Positions 49,731 through 58,603 of a stretch of 64,000 nt of DNA are shown piece after piece. This DNA comes from Undibacterium pigrum (GTDB taxonomy: Bacteria > Pseudomonadota > Gammaproteobacteria > Burkholderiales > Burkholderiaceae_D), in assembly GCF_003201815.1 (NCBI RefSeq), contig NZ_QJKB01000009.1, positions 1-64,000 on the forward strand, written 5' to 3'. The position numbers and the translations under genes are program-made. The stretch's first letter is position 1. Every line of letters starts with the position of its first letter. The notes beneath the pieces are model-generated. The model ran no database searches. It saw only the letters and a program-made list of their open reading frames with translations, and was not told the origin of the DNA.

Positions 49731-49973
49731 ATGTGGATGCCAAAAGTATGTCAATACTGCAATGCCTTGCTTATCCCAGCTTAATGCTAGCGGGCAGCAG
49801 GCACAAGTACATCATGCTTTATTGAAACGATAAGTTATTGCGATCTTACAACAAGCGGCAAAGTCAATTGTGGCTTTACACAATCATTTACACTCGCAAT
49901 CGATTGCAACAAACCCGCATTGCATCCGGTTGTTTGAAATTTCAGGGGTAACACTAGGGAAAATTGCAATTTA

Positions 49974-50005
49974 GCAAGAATGCTACACCATCGTCGCATT
50001 CTTGC
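49974..50005 (-). terminator. Putative terminator of msbA-waaF operon
   Basis: GCAAGAATGC / GCATTCTTGC form a 10-base stem with a 12-base loop shortly after the waaF stop. The minus-strand tail is only moderately T-rich. Confidence 0.55.
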
Positions 50006-50029
50006 CTTTGTTGAAAGAGGTGAACTCAC

Positions 50030-51067
50030 TCAAGCCAGGATGACTTCCAAAGGCTGCCATACCATCTGGCTAGTAAGCTTGTTCATGCAGTCATGATGAC
50101 CAAGAGGACATTCTCTTTGCTTGCACGGTGCGCAGGCCAAACGCAACGATAGTGAATGTGCAATATCAGAAAAAGGTGGCGCGTGGTTGGGATCAGTCGG
50201 ACCATAAATGGCAATCACGGGTCTGTTGAATGCCGAGGCGATATGCAATAAACCAGAATCATTCGACACCATGGCATTGCTTGCTGCTATCAAGGCCAGC
50301 GCCTGATCGAGTTTGGTCTTGCCAGCAAACTGATGAACGGCAGGGCAAGCTTGCTTGATCTGCTGGCAAACTTCAACATCCTTGGGCGAACCCAGCAAAA
50401 CAATTTGTGCATCGGGATGTGCTTGCAGGATGGTCCTGGCCAGTTCTGCAAAATGGCTAACAGGCCAGCGCTTGGCATTGCCAAATTCTGCACCGGGCGC
50501 AAAACAGATCAAAGGCTGTTGAGCAGACAAACCCATATCCTGCAAAACTGCATCTATCTGTGCAGCCGTGATTTGCAAGCGAGGCTTGGGGAAGCTCTGC
50601 ACAAGCTCAGTTACAGGCTTGCTGGCGAGTGCCGCATAAAATGCGACCATGGCGCGCGGTGCGGGCTTGCTGTCATGGTGCATGACATTGATGAGGCCGT
50701 AACGGCTTTCACCTTTGTAACCTACCCGCTTTTTGATGCCTGCCATCCATGGTAGCAGTGCAAATTTGAGAGTATTTGGCAAAACATATGCTGCGGCATA
50801 GCCACGCTGGCGCAATATCTGCGCATAGCGCCAGCGTTCACGCAATTGCAGTGAGCCATGCTTGAAAGGTGTTTCCAGCACTGTATCCACTTCTACCATG
50901 GCGCGCAACACCGGTGCTACCCAGGAGGGTGCCAACACATCGATCGCAGCTTGCGGATGGTCGCGTTTCAGCAATTGCAGCAAAGGCTGGGCCATGACGG
51001 CATCGCCTATCCAGTTGGGTGCAATAACGAGAATGCGGCTTGCAGGACTTTGCACAACTACGCTCAT
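50030..51067 (-). CDS. waaF: Lipopolysaccharide heptosyltransferase II
   Basis: Adds the second heptose to the LPS inner core. The 345 residues match family GT9. The N-terminal motif is ILVIAPNWIGDAVMAQPLL, CFAPGAEFGNAKRWP is the ADP-heptose-binding region (near residue 190) and NDSGLLHIASAFNRP follows, with CPLGHHDCMN at the end as usual for WaaF. Its ATG overlaps the AhpD-like gene's stop (ATGA), so it is translationally coupled to it. Part of msbA-ahpD-like-waaF. Confidence 0.96.
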   Translation of the reverse strand: MSVVVQSPASRILVIAPNWIGDAVMAQPLLQLLKRDHPQAAIDVLAPSWVAPVLRAMVEVDTVLETPFKHGSLQLRERWRYAQILRQRGYAAAYVLPNTLKFALLPWMAGIKKRVGYKGESRYGLINVMHHDSKPAPRAMVAFYAALASKPVTELVQSFPKPRLQITAAQIDAVLQDMGLSAQQPLICFAPGAEFGNAKRWPVSHFAELARTILQAHPDAQIVLLGSPKDVEVCQQIKQACPAVHQFAGKTKLDQALALIAASNAMVSNDSGLLHIASAFNRPVIAIYGPTDPNHAPPFSDIAHSLSLRLACAPCKQRECPLGHHDCMNKLTSQMVWQPLEVILA

Positions 51068-51642
51068 CTTGGCGTACGCCCCATGAGAAAGAACTCATCA
51101 TTCGGGCGCATGGAAATCACATTTGCCATGCGGTTCGACAAGCCAAAGAATGCGGTAATGGCAGCGATATCCCAGATATCTTCATCATCAAAACCATGCT
51201 TGTGCAACAAGGCATAATCTGCCTCATTGACGCTTTGTGAATCCAGGCACACCTTGATGGCAAAATCCAGCATGGCGCTTTGACGTGAAGTGATATCTGC
51301 CTTCAAATGATTGACAGCTACCTGGTCAGCCACCAGGGTATTCTTTGCATAGATGCGCAGGATGGCGCCATGAGCAACCACGCAATACAGGCAATTGTTT
51401 TTGGCGCTGGTGGCGGTGACGATCATTTCACGCTCGGCCTTGTTCAAGTTGCCTGTGGTCTTCAGCATCAGGGCATCATGATAGGCAAAGAAGGCGCGGA
51501 ATTCATCGGGCCTGTGCGCCAGCGTCAGGAATACATTTGGCACAAAACCGGCTTTTTCCTGCACGGCCAATATCTTTTCGCGTATATCTTCAGGCAAGTC
51601 TTTGATTTCTGGAACAGGGAAACGGGAAATCGTGGTAGTCAT
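51064..51642 (-). CDS. AhpD/carboxymuconolactone decarboxylase-family peroxidase-related protein
   Basis: A 192-residue member of the carboxymuconolactone decarboxylase superfamily, close to the 'uncharacterised peroxidase-related enzyme' subgroup. The CxxC redox pair is in NNCLYCVVAHG with the nearby His, as in AhpD. The ATG at 51642 has an AAGGAG; the start six codons upstream lacks it. It lies 18 bases after msbA and overlaps waaF by 4 bases. A thiol peroxidase role is inferred from the family; why it lies inside an LPS operon is not clear. Confidence 0.9.
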   Translation of the reverse strand: MTTTISRFPVPEIKDLPEDIREKILAVQEKAGFVPNVFLTLAHRPDEFRAFFAYHDALMLKTTGNLNKAEREMIVTATSAKNNCLYCVVAHGAILRIYAKNTLVADQVAVNHLKADITSRQSAMLDFAIKVCLDSQSVNEADYALLHKHGFDDEDIWDIAAITAFFGLSNRMANVISMRPNDEFFLMGRTPR

Positions 51643-51660
51643 GGCTTCTCCTTTTATCAA

Positions 51661-53406
51661 TCAAGCGGCAAATTGCAGACGGTGCAGGTTGGCATAAGTG
51701 CCGCCATTGTCGAGCAATTCTGCATGTGTACCCATCTCTATGATCTTGCCATCGACCAGTACGGCAATGCGGCTGGCCCGTTCAATTGTTGACAGGCGAT
51801 GGGCAATGACCAGCGTGGTACGGCCGAGCATCAGTTCGTCCAGTGCGGCCTGTACAGCGCGTTCAGACTCACTATCGAGTGCCGACGTCGCCTCATCCAG
51901 AATAAGGATAGGTGCATTCTTATAGATGGCGCGGGCAATCGCCAGGCGCTGCCTTTGGCCACCAGAGAGGCGCATGCCATTGTCGCCTATCATGGTGTTC
52001 AAGCCTTCTGGCAAATCACGCACGACATCGGTCAGATGTGCTGCCTGCACTGCCGCTGCTACGCGTTCAGGATCAGGATTGGCATCGCCATAGGCAATAT
52101 TCGACACCAGGGTGTCATCAAACAAGACCACATTCTGGCTGACCATGGCGATTTGTTCGCGCAAGCTGCTGAGTGAAATATCCTGCAAGGAGATGCCATC
52201 AAGCAGGATGTCGCCAGAATCTGGTGTGTAAAAACGCGGCACCAGATTCACCAGAGATGTCTTGCCGCCGCCAGACATGCCGACCAGTGCGATGGTTTCA
52301 CCCGGCGCTATGCTGAGGTTGATGTCTTTTAAGGCTTCCTGTTCCTGACCCGGATAAGAGAAGCTGGTGTGTACGAATTCCAGCTTGCCTTGCGCACGGG
52401 CTGGCAGGGCTTTACCACTATCAGTTTCCGGTAAAGTATCGATCAATGCAAACACCGACTCAGCCGCAGCCATGCCGCGCTGCATGGGGCCGTTCAAATC
52501 TGCCAGGCGCTTCAAAGGCGTCAGCAACAGCATCATCAAACTAACAAATTCGATGAAGCGGCCTGCTGTGGTGGAGTCTTGCGCTGCCTGCGATACGGCA
52601 AACATGATGACCACGGCCACTGCAATCGCCGCAGCGAGCTGTGTCAGCGGCGTAGTCGATGCCACGGCAATCGTGGTACGCATGGCATAGCCACGCAGTT
52701 TTTCATTCTTGGCTTCGAATCTATCCTGCTCATATTTCTGGCCACCAAAGATGCGTATTACCTGACTGGCACGCGTTGCTTCTTCTATGACCTGGGTCAG
52801 TTCATTGCTGACATCAAGCTGACTTTGGTTGAGCTTGCGCAAACGCTTGCTGACACCACGCACCAGGAAAGCCATGACTGGCATCATGACCAGGGCAATG
52901 ATGGTCAGTTTCCAGTTACGCCACAATAAAGCTGCCAGCAACACCATCACAGTCAATGAATCGCGGAATAGCGTCGTCATCGAGACCTTGAGCATCTCGA
53001 CGATTTGCTGCGCCTCAAACATGATGGTGTTGATGATGCGTCCGCTCGATTCACTCTGATAAAAACTGATGGGTACATTCAGGATGCGGTCAAATATCTT
53101 GGCGCGTAGCTGATTCAATAACCTGGTGGAGATCCAGGTCATCAGATAACTAGTGGTAAACGTGCAAATACCACGGAACAAAAAGATGGCTATGATGGCA
53201 GTTGGTACCATCCATAAGGCTATTTTTTTTGCATCGGCATTAAAACCGTGATCGAGGATGTAACCCAACACTTTAGGGAACATGACTTCAGTCGAAGCCG
53301 TACCCAGCATGGTCAGCAGTGCCCACCACACGCGGGAGCGGTAAGGTGTGATGGCCAGCCACAAACGGCGGAACACATCGATAGTTTCTTTATTGATCAA
53401 ACTCAT
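51661..53406 (-). CDS. msbA: Lipid A export ATP-binding/permease protein MsbA
   Basis: A homodimeric ABC half-transporter that flips lipid A-core across the inner membrane. The 581 residues match MsbA (582 in E. coli). The N-terminal part has six transmembrane helices (about residues 20-310). The ATPase domain has Walker A GMSGGGKTS near residue 375 (canonical GxxGxGKS/T, with an extra Gly), the signature LSGGQRQRLAIARA and Walker B ILILDEATSALD, then the H-loop IAHRLSTI. First gene of the three-gene operon with the AhpD-like gene and waaF. Other exporter families share this layout, but the LPS neighbours favour MsbA. Confidence 0.93.
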   Translation of the reverse strand: MSLINKETIDVFRRLWLAITPYRSRVWWALLTMLGTASTEVMFPKVLGYILDHGFNADAKKIALWMVPTAIIAIFLFRGICTFTTSYLMTWISTRLLNQLRAKIFDRILNVPISFYQSESSGRIINTIMFEAQQIVEMLKVSMTTLFRDSLTVMVLLAALLWRNWKLTIIALVMMPVMAFLVRGVSKRLRKLNQSQLDVSNELTQVIEEATRASQVIRIFGGQKYEQDRFEAKNEKLRGYAMRTTIAVASTTPLTQLAAAIAVAVVIMFAVSQAAQDSTTAGRFIEFVSLMMLLLTPLKRLADLNGPMQRGMAAAESVFALIDTLPETDSGKALPARAQGKLEFVHTSFSYPGQEQEALKDINLSIAPGETIALVGMSGGGKTSLVNLVPRFYTPDSGDILLDGISLQDISLSSLREQIAMVSQNVVLFDDTLVSNIAYGDANPDPERVAAAVQAAHLTDVVRDLPEGLNTMIGDNGMRLSGGQRQRLAIARAIYKNAPILILDEATSALDSESERAVQAALDELMLGRTTLVIAHRLSTIERASRIAVLVDGKIIEMGTHAELLDNGGTYANLHRLQFAA

Positions 53407-53467
53407 AGTATGAAATTCATATCCTGTCTTGGCCCAAGCCGCTTAATCAAGCAGGCTCACGCATAAA

Positions 53468-54787
53468 TCATTTATTTGCTCTATTCCGCATGCCAGCCAG
53501 CGGTATTGCCAGCAAGATCATGAAAGCCATGCCAAACACGCCATCGCGCAAGATCGCATTGAACATGCCGCCCAGCATCATGGCGATGGTCAGCATCAGC
53601 AAGGGCATGGCCATTTCTTTAGTATCCGGATTTTCATGCACAGCCATACGGTAAGATACCCAGAATTGCCCCCCCCAGATCACCAGCAAAGCCAGTAAGC
53701 CAAGCACACCCAGTTCAGTCAGATACAGGAGGTAATCATTGTGCGGCGTGGTCATGGTCGCACTGATGAGGCCCCTGGCTTTTTGCTGGTAAAGGTGCAT
53801 CCAGGTGGCGATACCATGTCCGGCCCAGGGTTTCTCTGCAATGATGTCGCCAGTGATCTTGAATAATTCAAGGCGCATGCCATCGTCACTGACTTTGCGT
53901 CCCTGAGAAAAATCATGCAACTGATGCACGGTACACAGGCTGCGCAATTTGAAAATTTCCCACGGCCCGGCCTGTACCAGTCGCACTTCACATGTTGTGG
54001 GTGGTGGCAGGCTCAATGCATATTTCCAGCCGCCGCCCAAGGCTGCCAGCAGTATCAAAGGCAGGGCCACTACTCGCCATGACCAGCCTATCTGGCGCAA
54101 GATCAACACACCGCATAGCAAGAAAAACAGCAGACTGGCCGTCCTGGTTTTAGCCAGCAAGACCAGTGTAGCAGCCACGTACACAATAGCCAGCACGCGC
54201 CAGACCGGATGATCACGGTGCGCACGCAATTCATGCAGCATCCAGGCTGCAGCAATCGCCATCAATATGCCAAGCAGGATGGATTTATTACCTTCATAAA
54301 TCACATAGCTGCGAAACAGAGTATTGACTGGCAAGAGGTGCAAAAAATTTGCTACAAACAGCGTCGCCGCCAATATCGCGCCAGCAAAAAATATGTGCAT
54401 GGCCCGCCTCTGCCACTGCCCAGCAGGGACAGCCAGGAAAGGCAGGAGAAACAAATAAGTCTGGTAATGAAAAAAGCCTGGCCAGAATTCTTTATGGAGC
54501 TCTGGCGGCACATCCTGCATGGCAGCCAGTACCACACTGACCAGGCTCAATCCAAGTATGGGCAACACCATGGGACTTTGCCTGACCCTGTCCAGCTTTT
54601 GCAGATAACTGCCCGATACCAGCAAGCTGATATAAAACAGCAAGACACCGCCATACATGACACCGACCGGGAAGAACAGGGTCAGCGGCAAGCCAGACAA
54701 AATCTGGTGCGGCAAAGACTGACGCCAGCCCAACTGTGCTTCCATCTGCATGGAGCCAGCCGCTGGCGATACACTGGCTGTATTCAT
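53468..54787 (-). CDS. O-antigen ligase/polymerase family protein (WaaL-like)
   Basis: A 439-residue polytopic membrane protein with about ten to twelve helices, a large periplasmic loop (about residues 240-310) and the Wzy_C/O-antigen ligase core. LWGGSI-type motifs are absent; the conserved Arg and the segment PWAGHGIATWMH then TTPHNDYLLYLTELG resemble WaaL/Wzy proteins. WaaL joins O-antigen to lipid A-core; Wzy polymerises it. The two cannot be told apart by eye, and waaF/msbA close by favour WaaL. The ATG at 54787 lies 4 bases after the dnaE stop; an in-frame TTG inside dnaE is the alternative. Confidence 0.85.
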   Translation of the reverse strand: MNTASVSPAAGSMQMEAQLGWRQSLPHQILSGLPLTLFFPVGVMYGGVLLFYISLLVSGSYLQKLDRVRQSPMVLPILGLSLVSVVLAAMQDVPPELHKEFWPGFFHYQTYLFLLPFLAVPAGQWQRRAMHIFFAGAILAATLFVANFLHLLPVNTLFRSYVIYEGNKSILLGILMAIAAAWMLHELRAHRDHPVWRVLAIVYVAATLVLLAKTRTASLLFFLLCGVLILRQIGWSWRVVALPLILLAALGGGWKYALSLPPPTTCEVRLVQAGPWEIFKLRSLCTVHQLHDFSQGRKVSDDGMRLELFKITGDIIAEKPWAGHGIATWMHLYQQKARGLISATMTTPHNDYLLYLTELGVLGLLALLVIWGGQFWVSYRMAVHENPDTKEMAMPLLMLTIAMMLGGMFNAILRDGVFGMAFMILLAIPLAGMRNRANK

Positions 54788-54791
54788 GGAA

Positions 54792-57700
54792 TCAGGCGTA
54801 TTCAATTTTGACGTTTTTCATGGATAGCCACTCACCCAGGTTTTGCCGCAACACATCGTCCGGGTTCACTCGCCACTGATCTGACAGATACAGTTCAGCG
54901 CTGGCATTAGCATTTTGATAGCGTATCAATACCGGGCAACCATCGGCATTCAAATGTGGCTTCAGCATCTCTTGCAGTTTTTTGGTGTCTGCAGTCGATG
55001 TCAAAGTCAGACGTAAGCCTTGAGAAAATTGCACGCGGGCGCGGCCTATGTCCATGACTTTTTCAGCCGAGATACGCAAGCCGCCCGAGAACCTGTCTTC
55101 AGACACCTTGCCCAGCACAGCCAGGAATTCATCTTCCTTGAACAGGGATTTGAATTCTTCCATGAGTTCGCTATACACCGTCACTTCAACCACGGCAGTG
55201 CCATCATCAAGGCTGACAATGAGCAATTTGCCGCGCTGTGTCATCTGGGTGCGTACGCCAGTGATGATGCCGCAAATCAGGCGCAAGTCGCGCGAAGGCT
55301 CCAGTTTGGCCAGGGTAGTCTTGATGAACTGGCGTACTTCTGGCGCATAAGAGTCAAACAGGTGGCCGGACAGGTAAAAACCCAGCGCCAGTTTTTCTTC
55401 GGTCAGGCGTTTCTTGTCTGACCATGGTGGCACATCCAGGTAATCTGGTGGCGCGATCAAATCATCGTCATCGCCAAACAGGCTGACCTGGTTTGCAGCG
55501 GCTTCTGCCTGCACTGCTGCTTCCAGCGCAAAATCAACGGTAGCCAGTAAGACGCCACGGTCTTTGCCCAGGCAATCCATGGCACCGGCACGTATCAGTG
55601 ACTCTACCGTACGGCGATTAACCTGACGCTTGTCAACACGTTTGCAAAAATCGAACAAATCCTTAAATGGTCCACCTTCTTTTCTCGCCGTGATAATGCT
55701 TTCTATCGCATTCTGGCCTGAGCCTTTGACAGCACCCATGCCATAACGTATCTGGCTGGATTTTTTGCCAGCTTCGGCAACAGGCATGAAGCGGTATTCA
55801 GACTGGTTGATATCTGGCGGCAGCATTTTGAGTTTGCAGATATCAATCGCATCTTCGACCAGAATCTTGACCTTGTCAGTATCATCCATGGCCAGCGACA
55901 TATTCGCTGCCATGAAAGCAGCAGCATGATGCGCTTTCAGATAGGCGGTGTGATAAGACAGCAAGGCATACGCGGCAGCATGGGATTTATTAAAACCATA
56001 GCCCGCGAATTTTTCCATCAAATCGAAAATCTCGTCGGCTTTTTCTTGCGGCAAGCCATCCTTGGCAGCGCCGTCACGGAAAATCTGGCGATGCTCGGCC
56101 ATCTCTTCTGCCTTCTTCTTACCCATGGCACGACGCAGCAAATCCGCACCACCTAGTGAGTAGCCACCGACCACCTGGGCCATCTGCATAACCTGTTCCT
56201 GATACACCATGATGCCGTAGGTTTCAGACAAAATGCCTTCGGTACGTGGATCAGGATAATCGAAACGTTCACCGTGTTTACGTTTGCAGAAATCCGGGAT
56301 CAGGTCCATAGGACCCGGACGGTACAAAGCCACCAGCGCGATAATGTCTTCAAAGCGGTCAGGACGCGCATCTTTCAACATGCCTTGCATGCCGCGGCTT
56401 TCCAGCTGGAACACAGCCACGGTCTTGGCCTTGGTCAGCAATTCATACGAAGCTCTATCATCCAGCGGCAATTTGGCCAGATCAAAGTCTGCCATGGCCG
56501 GGTCCATCATCTTGATATAGCGCACTGCCCTGTCAAGGATGGTCAGCGTGGTCAAACCCAAGAAGTCGAACTTGACCAGGCCCACGGCCTCGACGTCATC
56601 TTTATCGTATTGCGAGACCACACCAGAATCACCGCCCTGGGTGTAGAGTGGGCAAAAATCTGTCAGCTTGCCTGGTGCAATCAATACACCACCGGCATGC
56701 ATGCCTATATTGCGGGTAATGCCTTCTACCTGTTGCGCCAGGTCGAGCAGGGTTTTGACTTCTTCTTCGTTTTCCTGACGCTCGGCCAGCAAGGGTTCTT
56801 CAATAATCGCTTCGGCAATCGTGACTTGTTTGCCTGGTTTGAACGGGATCAGTTTGGAGACGCCATCGCAAAACATATAGCCAAAATCCAGCACCCGGCC
56901 AACGTCGCGTATCGCACCCTTGGCGGCCATGGTACCGAAGGTAGCAATCTGCGACACTGCTTCTTTACCGTAACGGTCTTTCACGTACTGAATAACCTTG
57001 TCGCGACCTTCCTGACAAAAATCAATATCAAAGTCGGGCATGGATACCCGCTCTGGGTTCAGGAAACGTTCGAACAGCAGGTTGTACTGCAAAGGATCAA
57101 GATCGGTAATCAGCAGTGAATATGCAACCAGAGAACCGGCACCAGAACCACGGCCTGGCCCTACCGGCACGCCATTATTTTTTGCCCATTGAATAAAGTC
57201 AGCAACGATGAGGAAGTAACCAGGAAAACCCATCTTGATGATGGTGTCGGTTTCAAACTTCAGGCGTGCCTCATAACGGGCGCGCTCTTTCTCGCGCTTT
57301 TCCTCATTTGGGAACAAATGCTGGAGGCGAAACTCAAGACCGCGCCTGGATTCATGCTCCAGGAAGTCATTGATGGTCATGCCTTCAGGTGTAGGGAAAT
57401 CTGGCAGCTTGGGCTTACCCAGTTCCAGCATCAGGTTACAACGTTTGGCGATTTCGACTGAATTGCGCAAGGCTGCTGGCAAGTCGGCAAAAAGTTCTGC
57501 CATCTCAGCCTGGGTCTTGAAGCATTGTTGTTCATTGAACCTGCGTACGCGGCGGCCATTGGCCAGCATATCGCCTTCGGCAATACAGACGCGCGCTTCA
57601 TGAGCGGTGTAGTCGTCCTTGCTGATGAATTGCACAGGATGGGTCGCCACCACTGGCAATTTGAGTCTGCCAGCCAGAGCCACGGCAGCACGCACATGGT

Positions 57701-58310
57701 TGTCCATGTTTGCCTGGCCTGCTCTTTGAATTTCTATATAAAAATGATTGGGAAAAATACTGGCCCAGCGTCTGGCGTTTTGTTCTGCCAATTCAAGATT
57801 GCCATTATCGATAGCAACGCCGACATCGCCAAAATGCGCGCCAGAGATAGCGATCAGGCCACCGCCCTTGCCTGCTTCAAAAATACTCTGCAACCACTCA
57901 TAGCGGATTTCTGCCCGGCCCTTGTGCTGGTTCGTCAGCCATGCTTGTGCCAGCAATTCGCATAACTGCAAATAACCCAGCTTGTTCTTGACCAGCAAGA
58001 GCAACCTCGATGGTTTGTCGCGGTCAACATCATTGCTGATCCAGACATCGCAACCAGCAATAGGCTTCATGCCCTTGCCACGTGCTGATTTGTAAAATTT
58101 CACCATGGCGAACAAGTTCGCCAGATCAGTAATGGCCATTGCTGGCTGTTTGTCTTTTACTGCTGCCTTAATGACATCATCAATACGCACCAGGCCGTCG
58201 ACAATCGAATATTCGGAGTGGATGCGCAGGTGTACAAAGGCAGGCTCGTAGGGCTTGCTGACGACAACTTCGGTGGTCGCTTCAGGGGAGGTAATTAATT
58301 CTGTAGTCAT
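54792..58310 (-). CDS. dnaE: DNA polymerase III, alpha subunit
   Basis: The replicative polymerase subunit. The 1172 residues match DnaE1. The PHP domain is at about residues 25-300 (HLRIHSEYSIVDG at its start), the palm and catalytic Asp motif PDFDIDFCQEGR lie near 420, followed by the helix-hairpin-helix/OB-fold region toward the C-terminus. The stop is followed after 4 bases by the WaaL-like gene. The upstream 290 bases to the divergent TonB receptor gene are strongly A/T-rich. Confidence 0.98.
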   Translation of the reverse strand: MTTELITSPEATTEVVVSKPYEPAFVHLRIHSEYSIVDGLVRIDDVIKAAVKDKQPAMAITDLANLFAMVKFYKSARGKGMKPIAGCDVWISNDVDRDKPSRLLLLVKNKLGYLQLCELLAQAWLTNQHKGRAEIRYEWLQSIFEAGKGGGLIAISGAHFGDVGVAIDNGNLELAEQNARRWASIFPNHFYIEIQRAGQANMDNHVRAAVALAGRLKLPVVATHPVQFISKDDYTAHEARVCIAEGDMLANGRRVRRFNEQQCFKTQAEMAELFADLPAALRNSVEIAKRCNLMLELGKPKLPDFPTPEGMTINDFLEHESRRGLEFRLQHLFPNEEKREKERARYEARLKFETDTIIKMGFPGYFLIVADFIQWAKNNGVPVGPGRGSGAGSLVAYSLLITDLDPLQYNLLFERFLNPERVSMPDFDIDFCQEGRDKVIQYVKDRYGKEAVSQIATFGTMAAKGAIRDVGRVLDFGYMFCDGVSKLIPFKPGKQVTIAEAIIEEPLLAERQENEEEVKTLLDLAQQVEGITRNIGMHAGGVLIAPGKLTDFCPLYTQGGDSGVVSQYDKDDVEAVGLVKFDFLGLTTLTILDRAVRYIKMMDPAMADFDLAKLPLDDRASYELLTKAKTVAVFQLESRGMQGMLKDARPDRFEDIIALVALYRPGPMDLIPDFCKRKHGERFDYPDPRTEGILSETYGIMVYQEQVMQMAQVVGGYSLGGADLLRRAMGKKKAEEMAEHRQIFRDGAAKDGLPQEKADEIFDLMEKFAGYGFNKSHAAAYALLSYHTAYLKAHHAAAFMAANMSLAMDDTDKVKILVEDAIDICKLKMLPPDINQSEYRFMPVAEAGKKSSQIRYGMGAVKGSGQNAIESIITARKEGGPFKDLFDFCKRVDKRQVNRRTVESLIRAGAMDCLGKDRGVLLATVDFALEAAVQAEAAANQVSLFGDDDDLIAPPDYLDVPPWSDKKRLTEEKLALGFYLSGHLFDSYAPEVRQFIKTTLAKLEPSRDLRLICGIITGVRTQMTQRGKLLIVSLDDGTAVVEVTVYSELMEEFKSLFKEDEFLAVLGKVSEDRFSGGLRISAEKVMDIGRARVQFSQGLRLTLTSTADTKKLQEMLKPHLNADGCPVLIRYQNANASAELYLSDQWRVNPDDVLRQNLGEWLSMKNVKIEYA

Positions 58311-58603
58311 ACCGCTATTCTACCTGTTGCCCAAGCTGATCAGAAGCTTTGCCTTGCTGAAGTTTTCAAATATGCAATTTATATTAATTTAACTTTAATT
58401 TAATGAGCATTCGTACAAGCTAATTCATCATGCCGTCAATAAATAAGGTTTTAATTTGTCTATTATGCAAATTCCAAATAAGACCCCATGTCCAAAAATC
58501 TGATCCCTAAAAACAACAAATTCAGGGACGTAAAGAGGTCTTGTGACTCTCGTCTTTGCATTTAAGCTACATTCGCCAGCCTGTGCTGTGTTACTCTAAA
58601 TCA
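58311..58603. other. A/T-rich divergent intergenic region dnaE / TonB receptor
   Basis: About 290 bases, with a notably A/T-rich patch around 58375-58470. It must hold the promoters of dnaE and of the receptor cassette, but no box pair with good spacing was found and there is no open frame or hairpin of note. Confidence 0.45.

Noticed and set aside
49835..50029. A 64-codon minus-strand frame directly after waaF
   Set aside because: It overlaps the probable terminator hairpin and has no family signal or separate RBS.
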